Part shown: positions 9,194 to 15,990 of the stretch, in pieces | How the letters are laid out: every line of letters starts with the position of its first letter | Numbering within the stretch: position 1 is the first letter of the stretch | From: Novosphingobium malaysiense | Lineage (GTDB): Bacteria > Pseudomonadota > Alphaproteobacteria > Sphingomonadales > Sphingomonadaceae | Assembly (NCBI RefSeq): GCF_000802225.1 | Contig: NZ_JTDI01000011.1 | Coordinates: 1-64,000, forward strand | Direction: 5' to 3' | Length of the DNA: 64,000 nt | Position numbers and translations under genes: made by a program | The notes under the pieces: model-generated | Seen by the model: only the letters and a program-made list of their open reading frames with translations | Databases searched by the model: none | Told to the model about the DNA's origin: nothing

Positions 9194-10978
9194 TCAGGTC
9201 GCACTTTGCTGCCGAGACAGAACACTGCGCGCCCACATCTCGACATCGAGCAATTTCAGGATGCGCAAGGACGCCTGCCCCGTCAGCGGCGCATTGCCGT
9301 CGAGGGCGGCAGCGAGGGCTTCGATATCCAGCAGCCCTCGCCTGGCCAGTTCACCTTGACAGAGCCAATCACGAATCCGGCCGCGATCCCGTTCAAGAAC
9401 GCGCATCACGAACCCGTCGGGACCGCCCTTTTCGCGGCGATCGAGGATTTCAGGAGGAAGGCGATCGGCAAAGGCCCGCCGCGCGATCCAGCGATCGCGC
9501 CCGCCCCGGCACCACAGCGATGCCGGGATGCGCAGGCACAGTTCGACGACTGGTTGGGCCAGCAGCGGGGAGATGATGGGGCGGTCCCGCTCGCGCGCCA
9601 GGCCTTCGAGATGGTTCTGGATGTTCATGATCGAGGCGATGTGCCCGGCCTTTCCCGGTGCCGCCCCACGCGGGGCAACGAGCCAGGGATGATCGAGGCG
9701 TGCCGGAGAACTATTCCTGATCCGCTCGCTCAGGAAGGTCAGATCGCGCGGCCAGCGAAAGCCGGGGGAGCGCAGCCAGGCCCGCCGCATGGCTTTGCCC
9801 AAGACATGGAGCACACTGGTTTGCCCTAGGCGCGCTAGGTCGCGGGCGGTTACCAGGGCCGCGAGCGGTTCGCCCCGCCGCAGATGATCGGCGGCCGGAG
9901 CCGCGGAAAGGAGGTAGCAGAACACATTGTCCCCGCCGCCGCCACCGAGGTAAGCCCCTGCCCCGACTTCATCGGCCAGCTGCTGGCAGGCCCGGTCGAT
10001 CGACTGCGCGAAGCCGCGTGAAATCGGGCGCGGCAGGTGCGCGCTGTCGCATCGCGTCAGATCCACCGAATCGATATCCTCGAACCTTTCGACGAGCGGC
10101 GCACCGCAGGCCCTGGCCATCGCCTGCGCATAGCGCCGTTCATCGCCCAGCGGTTCCTGCGTTGCCATGGTGAGGCCGGTGAAGCGCGCGCCGATCGTTG
10201 ACAGACTGGCCGCCACGATCGAGGAATCGAGCCCGCCCGACAGGGTCAGCACCATGTGCTCGTAGGGCAAGGTCAGCGACCGAACGCATTGCACGATCGT
10301 TTTGCGCAGGAGCGAGGCCGCCTGCTCCTCGTCGAAGATCTGCCTATCGCGCGCCGAGAAAGTCCAGGGCGACCATAGTGCATCGATCGCCGGATGCTCG
10401 GCGTGGATGGACAGACGCTCTCCACCGAGCAGTTCGGTCAGCCCGCGAATGCAGGTTCGTGCCCGTCGCAGTTGGCTCGCCTGGAGATGGACGGCGAGTT
10501 CCTCCCAGTCGATGTACAGGGGCAGTGCCCCGCACTGGCTGGCAATGTCGATGTCCGAGGAGATGACCGTCACACGGTCCTGCAAGTGGTAATAGCAGGG
10601 CATGCAGGCAGAGGGTTCGCGGATGACGGAAATCTCACTGCCTTCACCGCGCACGACAAACGCGACATATCCGCCCCAGAACTCGCGCACCAGCGAGGCG
10701 CCGGCGGATTTCAGAACAGCGTCGCAAGCCAAAGACTTGAGCGTAGCCAGGCTGGTGTCGCCAAGGCCGGAAAAGACCTGCCCGAGCAGGATCACCTCAC
10801 CCTCGCTGGTAACCGAAGTCACGACCGGGCAGCCGGTCACCATGCGCAGGCGACCTGACGAGATCATACGGGCATCAGGACCCAGGAGGCGCTGCGCGCG
10901 CTTAATCGCATCATCAATCTCGGGCGACTTCCATCCAGGATGCGGCAGGATCCAGGCGATGTAGCGCGGTCGGCTCAT
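9194..10978 (-). CDS. Lasso peptide macrolactam synthetase (C protein, asparagine synthetase B-like)
   Basis: A 594-aa homologue of glutamine-hydrolysing asparagine synthetase. An N-terminal glutaminase-like domain (about 1-200) lacks a Cys2 nucleophile (it starts MSRPRY), so it should not hydrolyse glutamine. The C-terminal synthetase domain carries the ATP-pyrophosphatase loop LTLSGGLDSS (about 244-253) and a GAYLGGGGGDNVF segment. In lasso biosynthesis this enzyme adenylates the ring Asp/Glu side chain and joins it to the N-terminal amine of the core. It is the last gene of the leftward A-B-C operon, and its ATG overlaps the B stop by 4 bases. Its 3' end abuts the convergent isopeptidase gene. 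Confidence 0.9.
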   Translation of the reverse strand: MSRPRYIAWILPHPGWKSPEIDDAIKRAQRLLGPDARMISSGRLRMVTGCPVVTSVTSEGEVILLGQVFSGLGDTSLATLKSLACDAVLKSAGASLVREFWGGYVAFVVRGEGSEISVIREPSACMPCYYHLQDRVTVISSDIDIASQCGALPLYIDWEELAVHLQASQLRRARTCIRGLTELLGGERLSIHAEHPAIDALWSPWTFSARDRQIFDEEQAASLLRKTIVQCVRSLTLPYEHMVLTLSGGLDSSIVAASLSTIGARFTGLTMATQEPLGDERRYAQAMARACGAPLVERFEDIDSVDLTRCDSAHLPRPISRGFAQSIDRACQQLADEVGAGAYLGGGGGDNVFCYLLSAAPAADHLRRGEPLAALVTARDLARLGQTSVLHVLGKAMRRAWLRSPGFRWPRDLTFLSERIRNSSPARLDHPWLVAPRGAAPGKAGHIASIMNIQNHLEGLARERDRPIISPLLAQPVVELCLRIPASLWCRGGRDRWIARRAFADRLPPEILDRREKGGPDGFVMRVLERDRGRIRDWLCQGELARRGLLDIEALAAALDGNAPLTGQASLRILKLLDVEMWARSVLSRQQSAT

Positions 10979-11640
10979 ACGGCCAGGATCGGCGTAAACT
11001 GGAGAACGCGCTCGAGGCTATCGTTGAGGAGCGTATCTCTGGCCTGGACCCAGGCATGGGCCTGGAAAGGATTGATCGCAACGCCGATCACGAGCTCGCA
11101 GGCGTGTCCCCTGCCACGCAGCGTACCGGCGAGCGCCAGCGAACGGGACAGGCAATTGCGCAAGGGCGTGACCAATAGCCCCGCCGCTTCGAAAGCCCAG
11201 CAGATCCGCCTCGCATCCTCGGAAATGTTCATTTCGACATCGTACTCGAGCCGGCATGCCGATAGCTCGTTGACGAGACCAGAGAGCGGGCGCGTCTTCA
11301 GCTCATGCTGGGAGCGCTTGAGAGCCCAGGCCGCGCGCGCCTGCCGCCACGCTCCGACGGGCAACCGCTCTGCGTCGAGCAGACTTGTCGCAGGATGAAA
11401 TGCAGGCTTGAAGGGCAGAATCGAACCCTGCCCGCTTACCTGCTCCAAAATGCCATCGCGCACCAGGCCATCCAGTATCGCGGGATCTCCATCCTCCGGA
11501 GGGCGCTCGTCCATAAGCCGTAAGAAGGCCACTTCGGAGGTAACGGAAAGGCCAAAATACCGGTCGCTGCGAAGATCGAGAAAGATGGCGCGTTCACCGA
11601 GACGGGCAAACGAAACGCCTTGTGCCAGAACCAGGCCCAT
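10975..11640 (-). CDS. Lasso peptide B protein: RRE (PqqD-like) fused to leader peptidase
   Basis: A 221-aa fusion. Residues about 1-85 form a PqqD-like RiPP recognition element (LVLAQGVSFARLGERAIFLD, FGLSVTSEVAFLRL, DGLVRDGILE), which would bind the leader. Residues about 95-221 are a transglutaminase-like cysteine protease with the triad Cys163 (PLRNCLSRSLALAG), His195 (NPFQAHAWVQ) and Asp207 (TLLNDSLERV). It removes the leader before cyclisation. The ATG at 11640 is chosen because the domain starts there; an in-frame GTG lies two codons upstream. It sits 55 bases after the precursor gene, separated by a 9-bp hairpin, and is coupled to C by a 4-base overlap. The fused B1-B2 arrangement is usual in proteobacterial clusters. 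Confidence 0.9.
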   Translation of the reverse strand: MGLVLAQGVSFARLGERAIFLDLRSDRYFGLSVTSEVAFLRLMDERPPEDGDPAILDGLVRDGILEQVSGQGSILPFKPAFHPATSLLDAERLPVGAWRQARAAWALKRSQHELKTRPLSGLVNELSACRLEYDVEMNISEDARRICWAFEAAGLLVTPLRNCLSRSLALAGTLRGRGHACELVIGVAINPFQAHAWVQARDTLLNDSLERVLQFTPILAV

Positions 11641-11658
11641 GCCCACGCCCCTTGTGGA

Positions 11659-11686
11659 GCGGTGCGCCCCCGAAGGTGCGCACCGC
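11659..11686 (-). repeat. Hairpin between lasso precursor and B gene
   Basis: Arms GCGGTGCGC (11659-11667) and GCGCACCGC (11678-11686) pair perfectly around a 10-base loop in the 55-base gap between A and B. There is no T-tract downstream on the minus strand, so it is more likely a 3' stabiliser or partial attenuator that keeps precursor mRNA in excess over B and C than a full terminator. Similar A/B hairpins are known from other lasso operons. The effect here is inferred. Confidence 0.7.
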
Positions 11687-11695
11687 GGGTAGAAG

Positions 11696-11830
11696 TCAGT
11701 TGTCGGAAATGCCGGTCTGGATCCGAAGACCGACCTGGTCGGCAGCAACGTCGCCGTTGCCCTCGGTGCGTTCGCTGACCGCGCCGAGTTCGATCACACC
11801 CTCTTCGATGTGCTGGGTTTCACGTTCCAT
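11696..11830 (-). CDS. Lasso peptide precursor (A), 44 aa
   Basis: A 44-codon frame from ATG at 11830 to TGA at 11696-11698, with a near-perfect ribosome-binding site AAGGAGG (11836-11842) 5 bases upstream. The leader is residues 1-23 (MERETQHIEEGVIELGAVSE then RTE). It has the hydrophobic VIELG patch seen in alphaproteobacterial leaders and the nearly invariant Thr at position -2. The predicted core starts at Gly24: ring GNGDVAAD, then tail QVGLRIQTGISDN. Asp at core position 8 is the only acidic residue at positions 7-9, so an 8-residue Gly1-Asp8 macrolactam is predicted with a 13-residue tail. The uncleaved threaded product would have a neutral monoisotopic mass near 2081.01 Da (hand calculation). 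It heads the A-B-C operon. No characterised lasso peptide with this core is known to me. Confidence 0.9.
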   Translation of the reverse strand: MERETQHIEEGVIELGAVSERTEGNGDVAADQVGLRIQTGISDN

Positions 11831-11882
11831 GGGAACCTCCTTCAGTCTGCCGCGGGATTGCGGCCTGAAGGATGCTATGCCC

Positions 11883-11953
11883 GGGCGTGCATATACCCGA
11901 TCACATAAGTTCCCAATCTGGGAGGGATGGCGGGGGCATGCCTATAGCCGATC
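11883..11953 (-). promoter_or_regulatory. Pair of 20-bp imperfect direct repeats upstream of the lasso precursor
   Basis: On the plus strand, GGGCGTGCATATACCCGATC (11883-11902) and GGGCATGCCTATAGCCGATC (11934-11953) match at 17 of 20 positions. Their starts are 51 bp apart, close to five helical turns. They lie in the 148-bp gap between the GntR gene and the precursor start, where the A-B-C promoter must be. A tandem operator for one of the two adjacent regulators is the simplest reading. Alternatively one copy contains the -10 (TATA) of the promoter. Confidence 0.6.
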
Positions 11954-11978
11954 CCAGACACCCTAAAACGCCCGTCTT

Positions 11979-12602
11979 TCAAGGGACATAAATAGCGCGG
12001 ACAATGGAAGGCACCCGCCGTAGCCGGCGTCTGTGATAGGCGCGTATCGCCGCGATCGCGGTCGAAGCCGGACCGGAACTCAGAGCGCTCCAGACCGTCA
12101 CGAGCTCAGCTGAACGATCACCGAGTTGCCCTTCGTGTAGGCGCGCGAGGTGGAGTCGGCTGCCGATAGCCTCGATTGCCGCGCCATGTTCGCCATTACG
12201 TGACGAACGACCTACCACTGCGAATAGGTCGCTCGTAGCCTGGACAATGGCTTCGGGATCGTCGTCGCGCAGCGCCAGCAGGCGTGGCAGCAGATCTTCT
12301 GCGTCAGCGCCGGAATCGCGGTGCCGCAAGGCAAGGCGCACGACGTCCTGGTGCCATGCATAAAGGTTTGCAAGGGCACTGGCTTCGAAGTGCGGGACCT
12401 CGAACCCTCCCCCTGCCTGGTGGTGCAACAGCCTTTCAGCGGCAAGGCGCTGCATGGCATCGCGCACCGGCGAAATGCTGGTTCCGAATTCCTGGGCGAT
12501 GCTTTGCGAAATGACCGGTGTTCCGGGCCGGAACCGGCCGTGCATCACCTCACGCTTCAGGCGCTGGTAGGTGAGTTCGGCGGTAACCGGCTCTGGCGCC
12601 AC
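11979..12602 (-). CDS. GntR-family transcriptional regulator (FCD-type)
   Basis: A 207-aa protein with the GntR winged helix at about 1-70 (LTYQRLKREVMHGRFRPGTP, then VISQSIAQEFGTSISPVRDA, then MQRLAAERLLHHQ) and an all-helical C-terminal effector domain of the FCD class (YAWHQDVVRLALRHRDSG and following helices). The GTG at 12602 is chosen because it follows the XRE gene's stop by 11 bases and begins the DNA-binding domain. The longer upstream frame is the XRE gene read in another frame. It forms a two-gene unit with the XRE gene and lies directly upstream of the lasso precursor, so control of the lasso operon is likely but not shown. Confidence 0.82.
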   Translation of the reverse strand: MAPEPVTAELTYQRLKREVMHGRFRPGTPVISQSIAQEFGTSISPVRDAMQRLAAERLLHHQAGGGFEVPHFEASALANLYAWHQDVVRLALRHRDSGADAEDLLPRLLALRDDDPEAIVQATSDLFAVVGRSSRNGEHGAAIEAIGSRLHLARLHEGQLGDRSAELVTVWSALSSGPASTAIAAIRAYHRRRLRRVPSIVRAIYVP

Positions 12603-12613
12603 GCGCGAAAACC

Positions 12614-13027
12614 TCAGGTGCCTGCCGCCGACGGCGGATGATCGCCGGCAGGCCGGACCTGCTTGCCCAGTGTTTCCAGATAATAGTCGCCGATGCACTT
12701 GATCGTGTGATCCTTGAGGCCGGCAAAGTGATCGACAATGAAGCCTACCGGGAACTTCATGTCGCTCTCCATGAACAGGAGCGGCACGAGAAGGTAGGAG
12801 ACAGGCAGGCCGAGCGCTGCCGCGCACTTGATGTGCAGATCGATGGTCGAGCGAGGATTGCCCGCTTCAATCTCGCGAATCCAGCGCGCACCAATGCCGA
12901 TCGTGCCGGCCAGTTGACGCTGCGTGATGCGTGCATGCTTGCGCCGCTCCTCGATGGTTCTGCCGGACAGCAGCTTCATCTCGTCCAGCAATTCATGGCC
13001 GCTTTGGGCACTGAGATATCGGGACAT
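12614..13027 (-). CDS. XRE/Cro-type helix-turn-helix regulator
   Basis: A 137-aa protein with a central helix-turn-helix of the XRE class (RTIEERRKHARITQRQLAGT, then IGIGARWIREIEAGNPRSTI, then DLHIKCAAALGL) and a short C-terminal extension of no clear family. The ATG at 13027 is preferred: AGGGAG lies about 9 bases upstream, whereas the alternative upstream start is a TTG without a site. Its stop is 11 bases before the GntR gene, so the two regulators are probably co-transcribed. Pairing of two regulators of different families next to a lasso operon suggests dual control, an inference from position. Confidence 0.78.
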   Translation of the reverse strand: MSRYLSAQSGHELLDEMKLLSGRTIEERRKHARITQRQLAGTIGIGARWIREIEAGNPRSTIDLHIKCAAALGLPVSYLLVPLLFMESDMKFPVGFIVDHFAGLKDHTIKCIGDYYLETLGKQVRPAGDHPPSAAGT

Positions 13028-13214
13028 GTCCAGGACTCCCTGAAAACCGCCCAAAAAGGTTCGGAGCTTGGCCCGACAATCTCTATTGCTGGTGTCTTAT
13101 ACGCCGACGGTCAAATACAACAGTTTCCAAATTGAGAAGAACTTGTGCACACACTCTTTTGAAGAGGCCACAAGAACCGCTTTAAACATGCAAGACAGGC
13201 AAGAAACGGCGATT

Positions 13215-13613
13215 TCACAATTTTAATCGGGAATGCGTCTTGAGCAACCGGCTGTCGTCCGTTGCTTCAAAGCCCAGGAGTCCGGCGATGTAGAGGTCCC
13301 GCACCGTAGGGACTGCGGCAAAATCGGTAGATTCGCCCAACCTTGCACGGATCGCATCCATGCGCTCGGCAAGTTGCGGGGTGGCCCCCACGAAGTGCGG
13401 CGTGCTCCCGCAGCTGCGAGCGAAGCGCTGCGTAACGAGTTCGGCCGCGATGTCACAAGGGGCAAGCCCGTCCAGCACGCTCACGGCAACGCCCAGTGTC
13501 TGCCCATAGGGAATGAACGCGCCGACAAGGCCGGCAAGGCGGCAATGGCAGGCAAGGTACAGCGACACGCCATCCGCGGACAGCATCAGCTTGTAGGTTC
13601 TCGATTTGCGCAT
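13215..13613 (-). CDS. Hypothetical protein (132 aa)
   Basis: The ATG at 13613 is preceded by GGGAGGT about 10 bases upstream, so translation is likely. The protein begins MRKSRTYKLMLSADGVSLYL, has two Cys early (YLACHCRLAG), one more in LAPCDIAAELV and one in FARSCGSTPHFVG, and is otherwise a mixed alpha/beta sequence without a membrane segment. No domain is recognised. It is divergent from the conjugation operon and separated from it by about 350 bases, so it may be a regulator or accessory protein of conjugation. Confidence 0.55.
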   Translation of the reverse strand: MRKSRTYKLMLSADGVSLYLACHCRLAGLVGAFIPYGQTLGVAVSVLDGLAPCDIAAELVTQRFARSCGSTPHFVGATPQLAERMDAIRARLGESTDFAAVPTVRDLYIAGLLGFEATDDSRLLKTHSRLKL

Positions 13614-13962
13614 CGTGCTGTGACCTCCCGTCAGCGATTCGCCGCTTCTTCCTCTGTTGAGACGCTCCTGGCCGAAAATCGGGCAGTTCAGGCTGTGCGC
13701 TGCGCAAAATAATGGGTGCTTTCAGGGCCCATGGCGGAACTCCAGTGCCGATGTGGGCGCCTGAGTGCCCCGACAGGGTCTTGTGTGCCCTCGTCCTTGC
13801 AGCACGCCCCCACTCATCGTCATGACAATGGTCGACCCACAGGGAACGGAACGGCCTGGCCCGACAGCCCCGGCTTACCGCCACAGCCCTGGTTCAATCA
13901 CCGATGATCCCCCGTTCGTTTTCGAAGCGGGAACGTTCCCGCGAAAGGAGGCCTCGTGCCCG
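13614..13962. other. Divergent intergenic region upstream of the conjugation operon
   Basis: About 350 bases between the 13613 minus-strand start and the 13963 plus-strand start. Frames here lack plausible composition. It must contain at least one promoter for the large rightward tra operon, but no convincing -35/-10 pair or palindromic operator was picked out. Confidence 0.4.
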
Positions 13963-14349
13963 ATGCCCGACCCCATGCGCATGGCACTTCTCGCGATGCT
14001 CCCCTTGATGCCGCTCTCGGCGTGCAACCTGGCCGCGAGGTTGGATCCGCCACCGCCCATCCGCCCGCCAAGCCGCATCGTTGCCACCTCGCATGGCTTC
14101 GCGATCGAAAGGATCGGCCCTGATGACGAGCGGCATTCCAGCGCAGCGCTGGTCCCGCTCGGCCGCACGATCCGCCTCGATCCGGCGCTCCTCCCGTTTC
14201 CCTCGTCCTTTCCCATCAGGAGCACGCCCCATGCCCCTTCCCCGCAAAACGATCCAACGCAGGCGTTCGGTGACAGCCACGATGCTGGTTCTCAGCCTGA
14301 TCGGTACGACGCCATCCCTCGCCCAGACAGAACCGGCAACGACCGGTAG
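13963..14349 (+). CDS. Putative lipoprotein at the head of the conjugation operon
   Basis: A 128-aa frame with a strong ribosome-binding site (AAAGGAGG at 13944-13951) before the ATG at 13963; an ATG at 13975 is an alternative. The start MRMALLAMLPLMPLSACNLA is a lipoprotein signal with lipobox LSAC. The mature part is proline-rich at first (PPPPIRPPSR) and then ordinary. Coding quality is good to about 14220, after which the frame runs 119 bases into the DsbC-like gene in another frame. Either there is a genuine long overlap or the original stop was lost. No family is recognised. Confidence 0.55.
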   Translation: MPDPMRMALLAMLPLMPLSACNLAARLDPPPPIRPPSRIVATSHGFAIERIGPDDERHSSAALVPLGRTIRLDPALLPFPSSFPIRSTPHAPSPQNDPTQAFGDSHDAGSQPDRYDAIPRPDRTGNDR

Positions 14350-15067
14350 CGATGTCCAGATTCTGAGCCAGGCGGCACAGGCCGCCCAGCGCCAGCTCCA
14401 CCAGACCTTTACCAACCTTACATTCGAGGACTTCGGCCCCGCCCCGATCAAGGGCGCGATCTACCAGGCCTTGGCCGGCGGGCGCGTGATATACTATGCC
14501 CCGGCGAGCGGCCACATCGTCTTCGGCACGGTCTACGACAGGGACGGTCTCAACGTGACCGCGCTGGCCCAGGAGGCCAGCGCCAGGAAGCGCTTCAAGC
14601 TCATTGATCCGAACAAGGCTCTGGCCATCGGCCCGATCGAAGCACCCACCGTGATCGAGTTCACCGATCCCGACTGCCCCTATTGCCGCGCGCTTGACCG
14701 GTTCTGGGCGGCCAAGGCCGCCGAAGGCAAGCCGGTGCGCCGCCTCATCTATTTCGTGAGCAAGATCCACCCGCAATCCGCGGCGAAGGCCGAGCATATC
14801 CTGTGCTCGAAGGATCAGGCCGCCGCCTTCCAGGCGATCTACGCCGGTACCGATCCGCAAACGCTACTGACCTGCGAGGCAGGCAAGGCGCGCGTTGCCG
14901 AGGATGCCGCACTGGTCGAGGCGATGGGCATTGGCGGGACGCCGACGCTTATCGCCGGCGGCAAGCTTATCTCAGGCTTCCGGCAGGCCGAGCTCGAGGC
15001 CTTCCTCGACGGCAAGCAGGCCGGGCATTCTGCCGACAGCGGGAGCCGCGACAATGCCGCGCGCTGA
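14231..15067 (+). CDS. DsbC-like periplasmic thiol-disulfide isomerase of the conjugation operon
   Basis: A 278-aa secreted protein. A signal peptide (about 10-32, ending SLAQ) precedes a DsbC-type N-terminal dimerisation part (VFGTVYDRDGLNVTAL) and a thioredoxin fold with the CPYC active site (EFTDPDCPYCRALDRFW) and cis-proline loop GIGGTPTLIAGGKLISG. Such proteins form the disulfides of Cys-rich conjugation proteins such as TraU, TraN and TraH. The ATG at 14231 starts the signal peptide. It lies just before the pilin gene. This is the first of three thioredoxin-fold proteins in the operon. Confidence 0.85.
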   Translation: MPLPRKTIQRRRSVTATMLVLSLIGTTPSLAQTEPATTGSDVQILSQAAQAAQRQLHQTFTNLTFEDFGPAPIKGAIYQALAGGRVIYYAPASGHIVFGTVYDRDGLNVTALAQEASARKRFKLIDPNKALAIGPIEAPTVIEFTDPDCPYCRALDRFWAAKAAEGKPVRRLIYFVSKIHPQSAAKAEHILCSKDQAAAFQAIYAGTDPQTLLTCEAGKARVAEDAALVEAMGIGGTPTLIAGGKLISGFRQAELEAFLDGKQAGHSADSGSRDNAAR

Positions 15068-15251
15068 CCTGCAACACCCCTATCTGGCGGACGCCAGCTG
15101 CCCGGCCTTCGATGCCGCGGCGCGGCGGACCGGAATGCCGGCACGCGCGGCGCTCATGGAGCCGCCCACCGCACGCGCCGGCAGGCAGCGATATTCCATC
15201 GATGCCGAAAGGCTCATGCCCGGGCGGCTCCCATCTGATGGAGCACAAACG

Positions 15252-15578
15252 ATGATCCCAAAACTCGGGCGCAATGCCCTCGCCATCCCCAATGCGATCG
15301 CTAATCTCGGCGTACCCCTCGCCCTCATGGTGCTCTTCAGCACCGGCGCCCACGCCTTCACGGCCCCTGCCACAGGCGATCTTGGCTACGACATCTACGA
15401 CATCGTCGTGAACAAGGGCGTCAAGGGCCCGCTCGGCTTTGTCGGCGGCGTCGCCGCCTTCCTCTTCGGCGTCTCGCGGCTCTTTTCCAACGTCATGGTC
15501 GGCATCCCGACCATCGTTGCCGCGGTGTGCCTGATCAAGTCGGACACCATCCTCCAGACCTTTGGAATGGTGATCTGA
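15252..15578 (+). CDS. traA: F-type conjugative pilin (TraA-like)
   Basis: A 108-aa protein. A long signal segment (NLGVPLALMVLFSTGAHA) ends in an AHA cleavage site. The mature part is about 70 aa with two hydrophobic helices (GPLGFVGGVAAFLFGVSRLF and VMVGIPTIVAAVCLIKSDTI) separated by a short loop. Size, two-helix topology and position directly before traL match F-family pilins, although the primary sequence is divergent. The ATG at 15252 has only a weak upstream TGGAG. Two strong hairpins follow the stop and may protect the abundant pilin message. Confidence 0.78.
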   Translation: MIPKLGRNALAIPNAIANLGVPLALMVLFSTGAHAFTAPATGDLGYDIYDIVVNKGVKGPLGFVGGVAAFLFGVSRLFSNVMVGIPTIVAAVCLIKSDTILQTFGMVI

Positions 15579-15581
15579 CAT

Positions 15582-15635
15582 GCGGTGCGCGGACCTTTCG
15601 GGTTTTCCCCTTGGCCCGAGGGGCCCGCGCACCGC
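15582..15635 (+). terminator. Large hairpin just after the pilin gene
   Basis: Arms GCGGTGCGCGG (15582-15592) and CCGCGCACCGC (15625-15635) pair perfectly, with an inner TCGGG/CCCGA stem. It begins 3 bases after the pilin stop. No T-tract follows, so partial termination or mRNA 3'-end protection is more likely than full termination. Confidence 0.6.
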
Positions 15636-15643
15636 GCCCCGGA

Positions 15644-15668
15644 CCGAAGGCCGATGGTCGGCCTTTGG
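15644..15668 (+). repeat. Second hairpin between pilin and traL
   Basis: AAGGCCGA (15647-15654) and TCGGCCTT (15658-15665) pair around a 3-base loop, extending to 11 pairs with one G-U. It lies in tandem with the preceding hairpin in the 137-base pilin-traL gap. Confidence 0.6.
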
Positions 15669-15715
15669 AAAATGGCGCCTGGCGACAGGTGTCATGAAGC
15701 AGGAGGAGAAGGGCA

Positions 15716-15982
15716 TTGGACGAACGTCTGCCCCAGTATCTGCACGGCCCGGTCCAGATCCTATGGTTCGGCTCGGACGAGTTCATTCTGGTCATGTCGA
15801 CGATCTTCGTTGCCGCCATCGTCGGCGGGGTCGTCGGATGGACGCTCATCGGCGCCCTTCTCCTTTTCATCCCCTGGAAGCGGGCCCGCCCGCGCGGCTT
15901 CCTCTCCCATCTCGCCTGGCGCTGGGGCCTCGTGCGCTTTGCCCACTACCCGGGTCCCACCCAGACCCGTTTCTTCGAGTGA
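15716..15982 (+). CDS. traL: Conjugal transfer protein TraL
   Basis: An 88-aa protein starting at TTG 15716, decided by the strong AGGAGGAG site about 7 bases upstream; no in-frame ATG is available. It has a hydrophobic hairpin (STIFVAAIVGGVVGWTLIGA then LLLFIPW) followed by the conserved TraL tail GFLSHLAWRWGLVRF. TraL is a small inner-membrane component of the F-type channel. It stands between pilin and traE as in other MPF_F loci. Confidence 0.88.
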   Translation: MDERLPQYLHGPVQILWFGSDEFILVMSTIFVAAIVGGVVGWTLIGALLLFIPWKRARPRGFLSHLAWRWGLVRFAHYPGPTQTRFFE

Positions 15983-15990
15983 GACCGACA

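Noticed and set aside
12603..12827. Longer GntR protein starting at 12827
   Set aside because: The extension is the XRE gene in another frame, with no domain and no start context; the GTG at 12602 follows the XRE stop and begins the DNA-binding domain.
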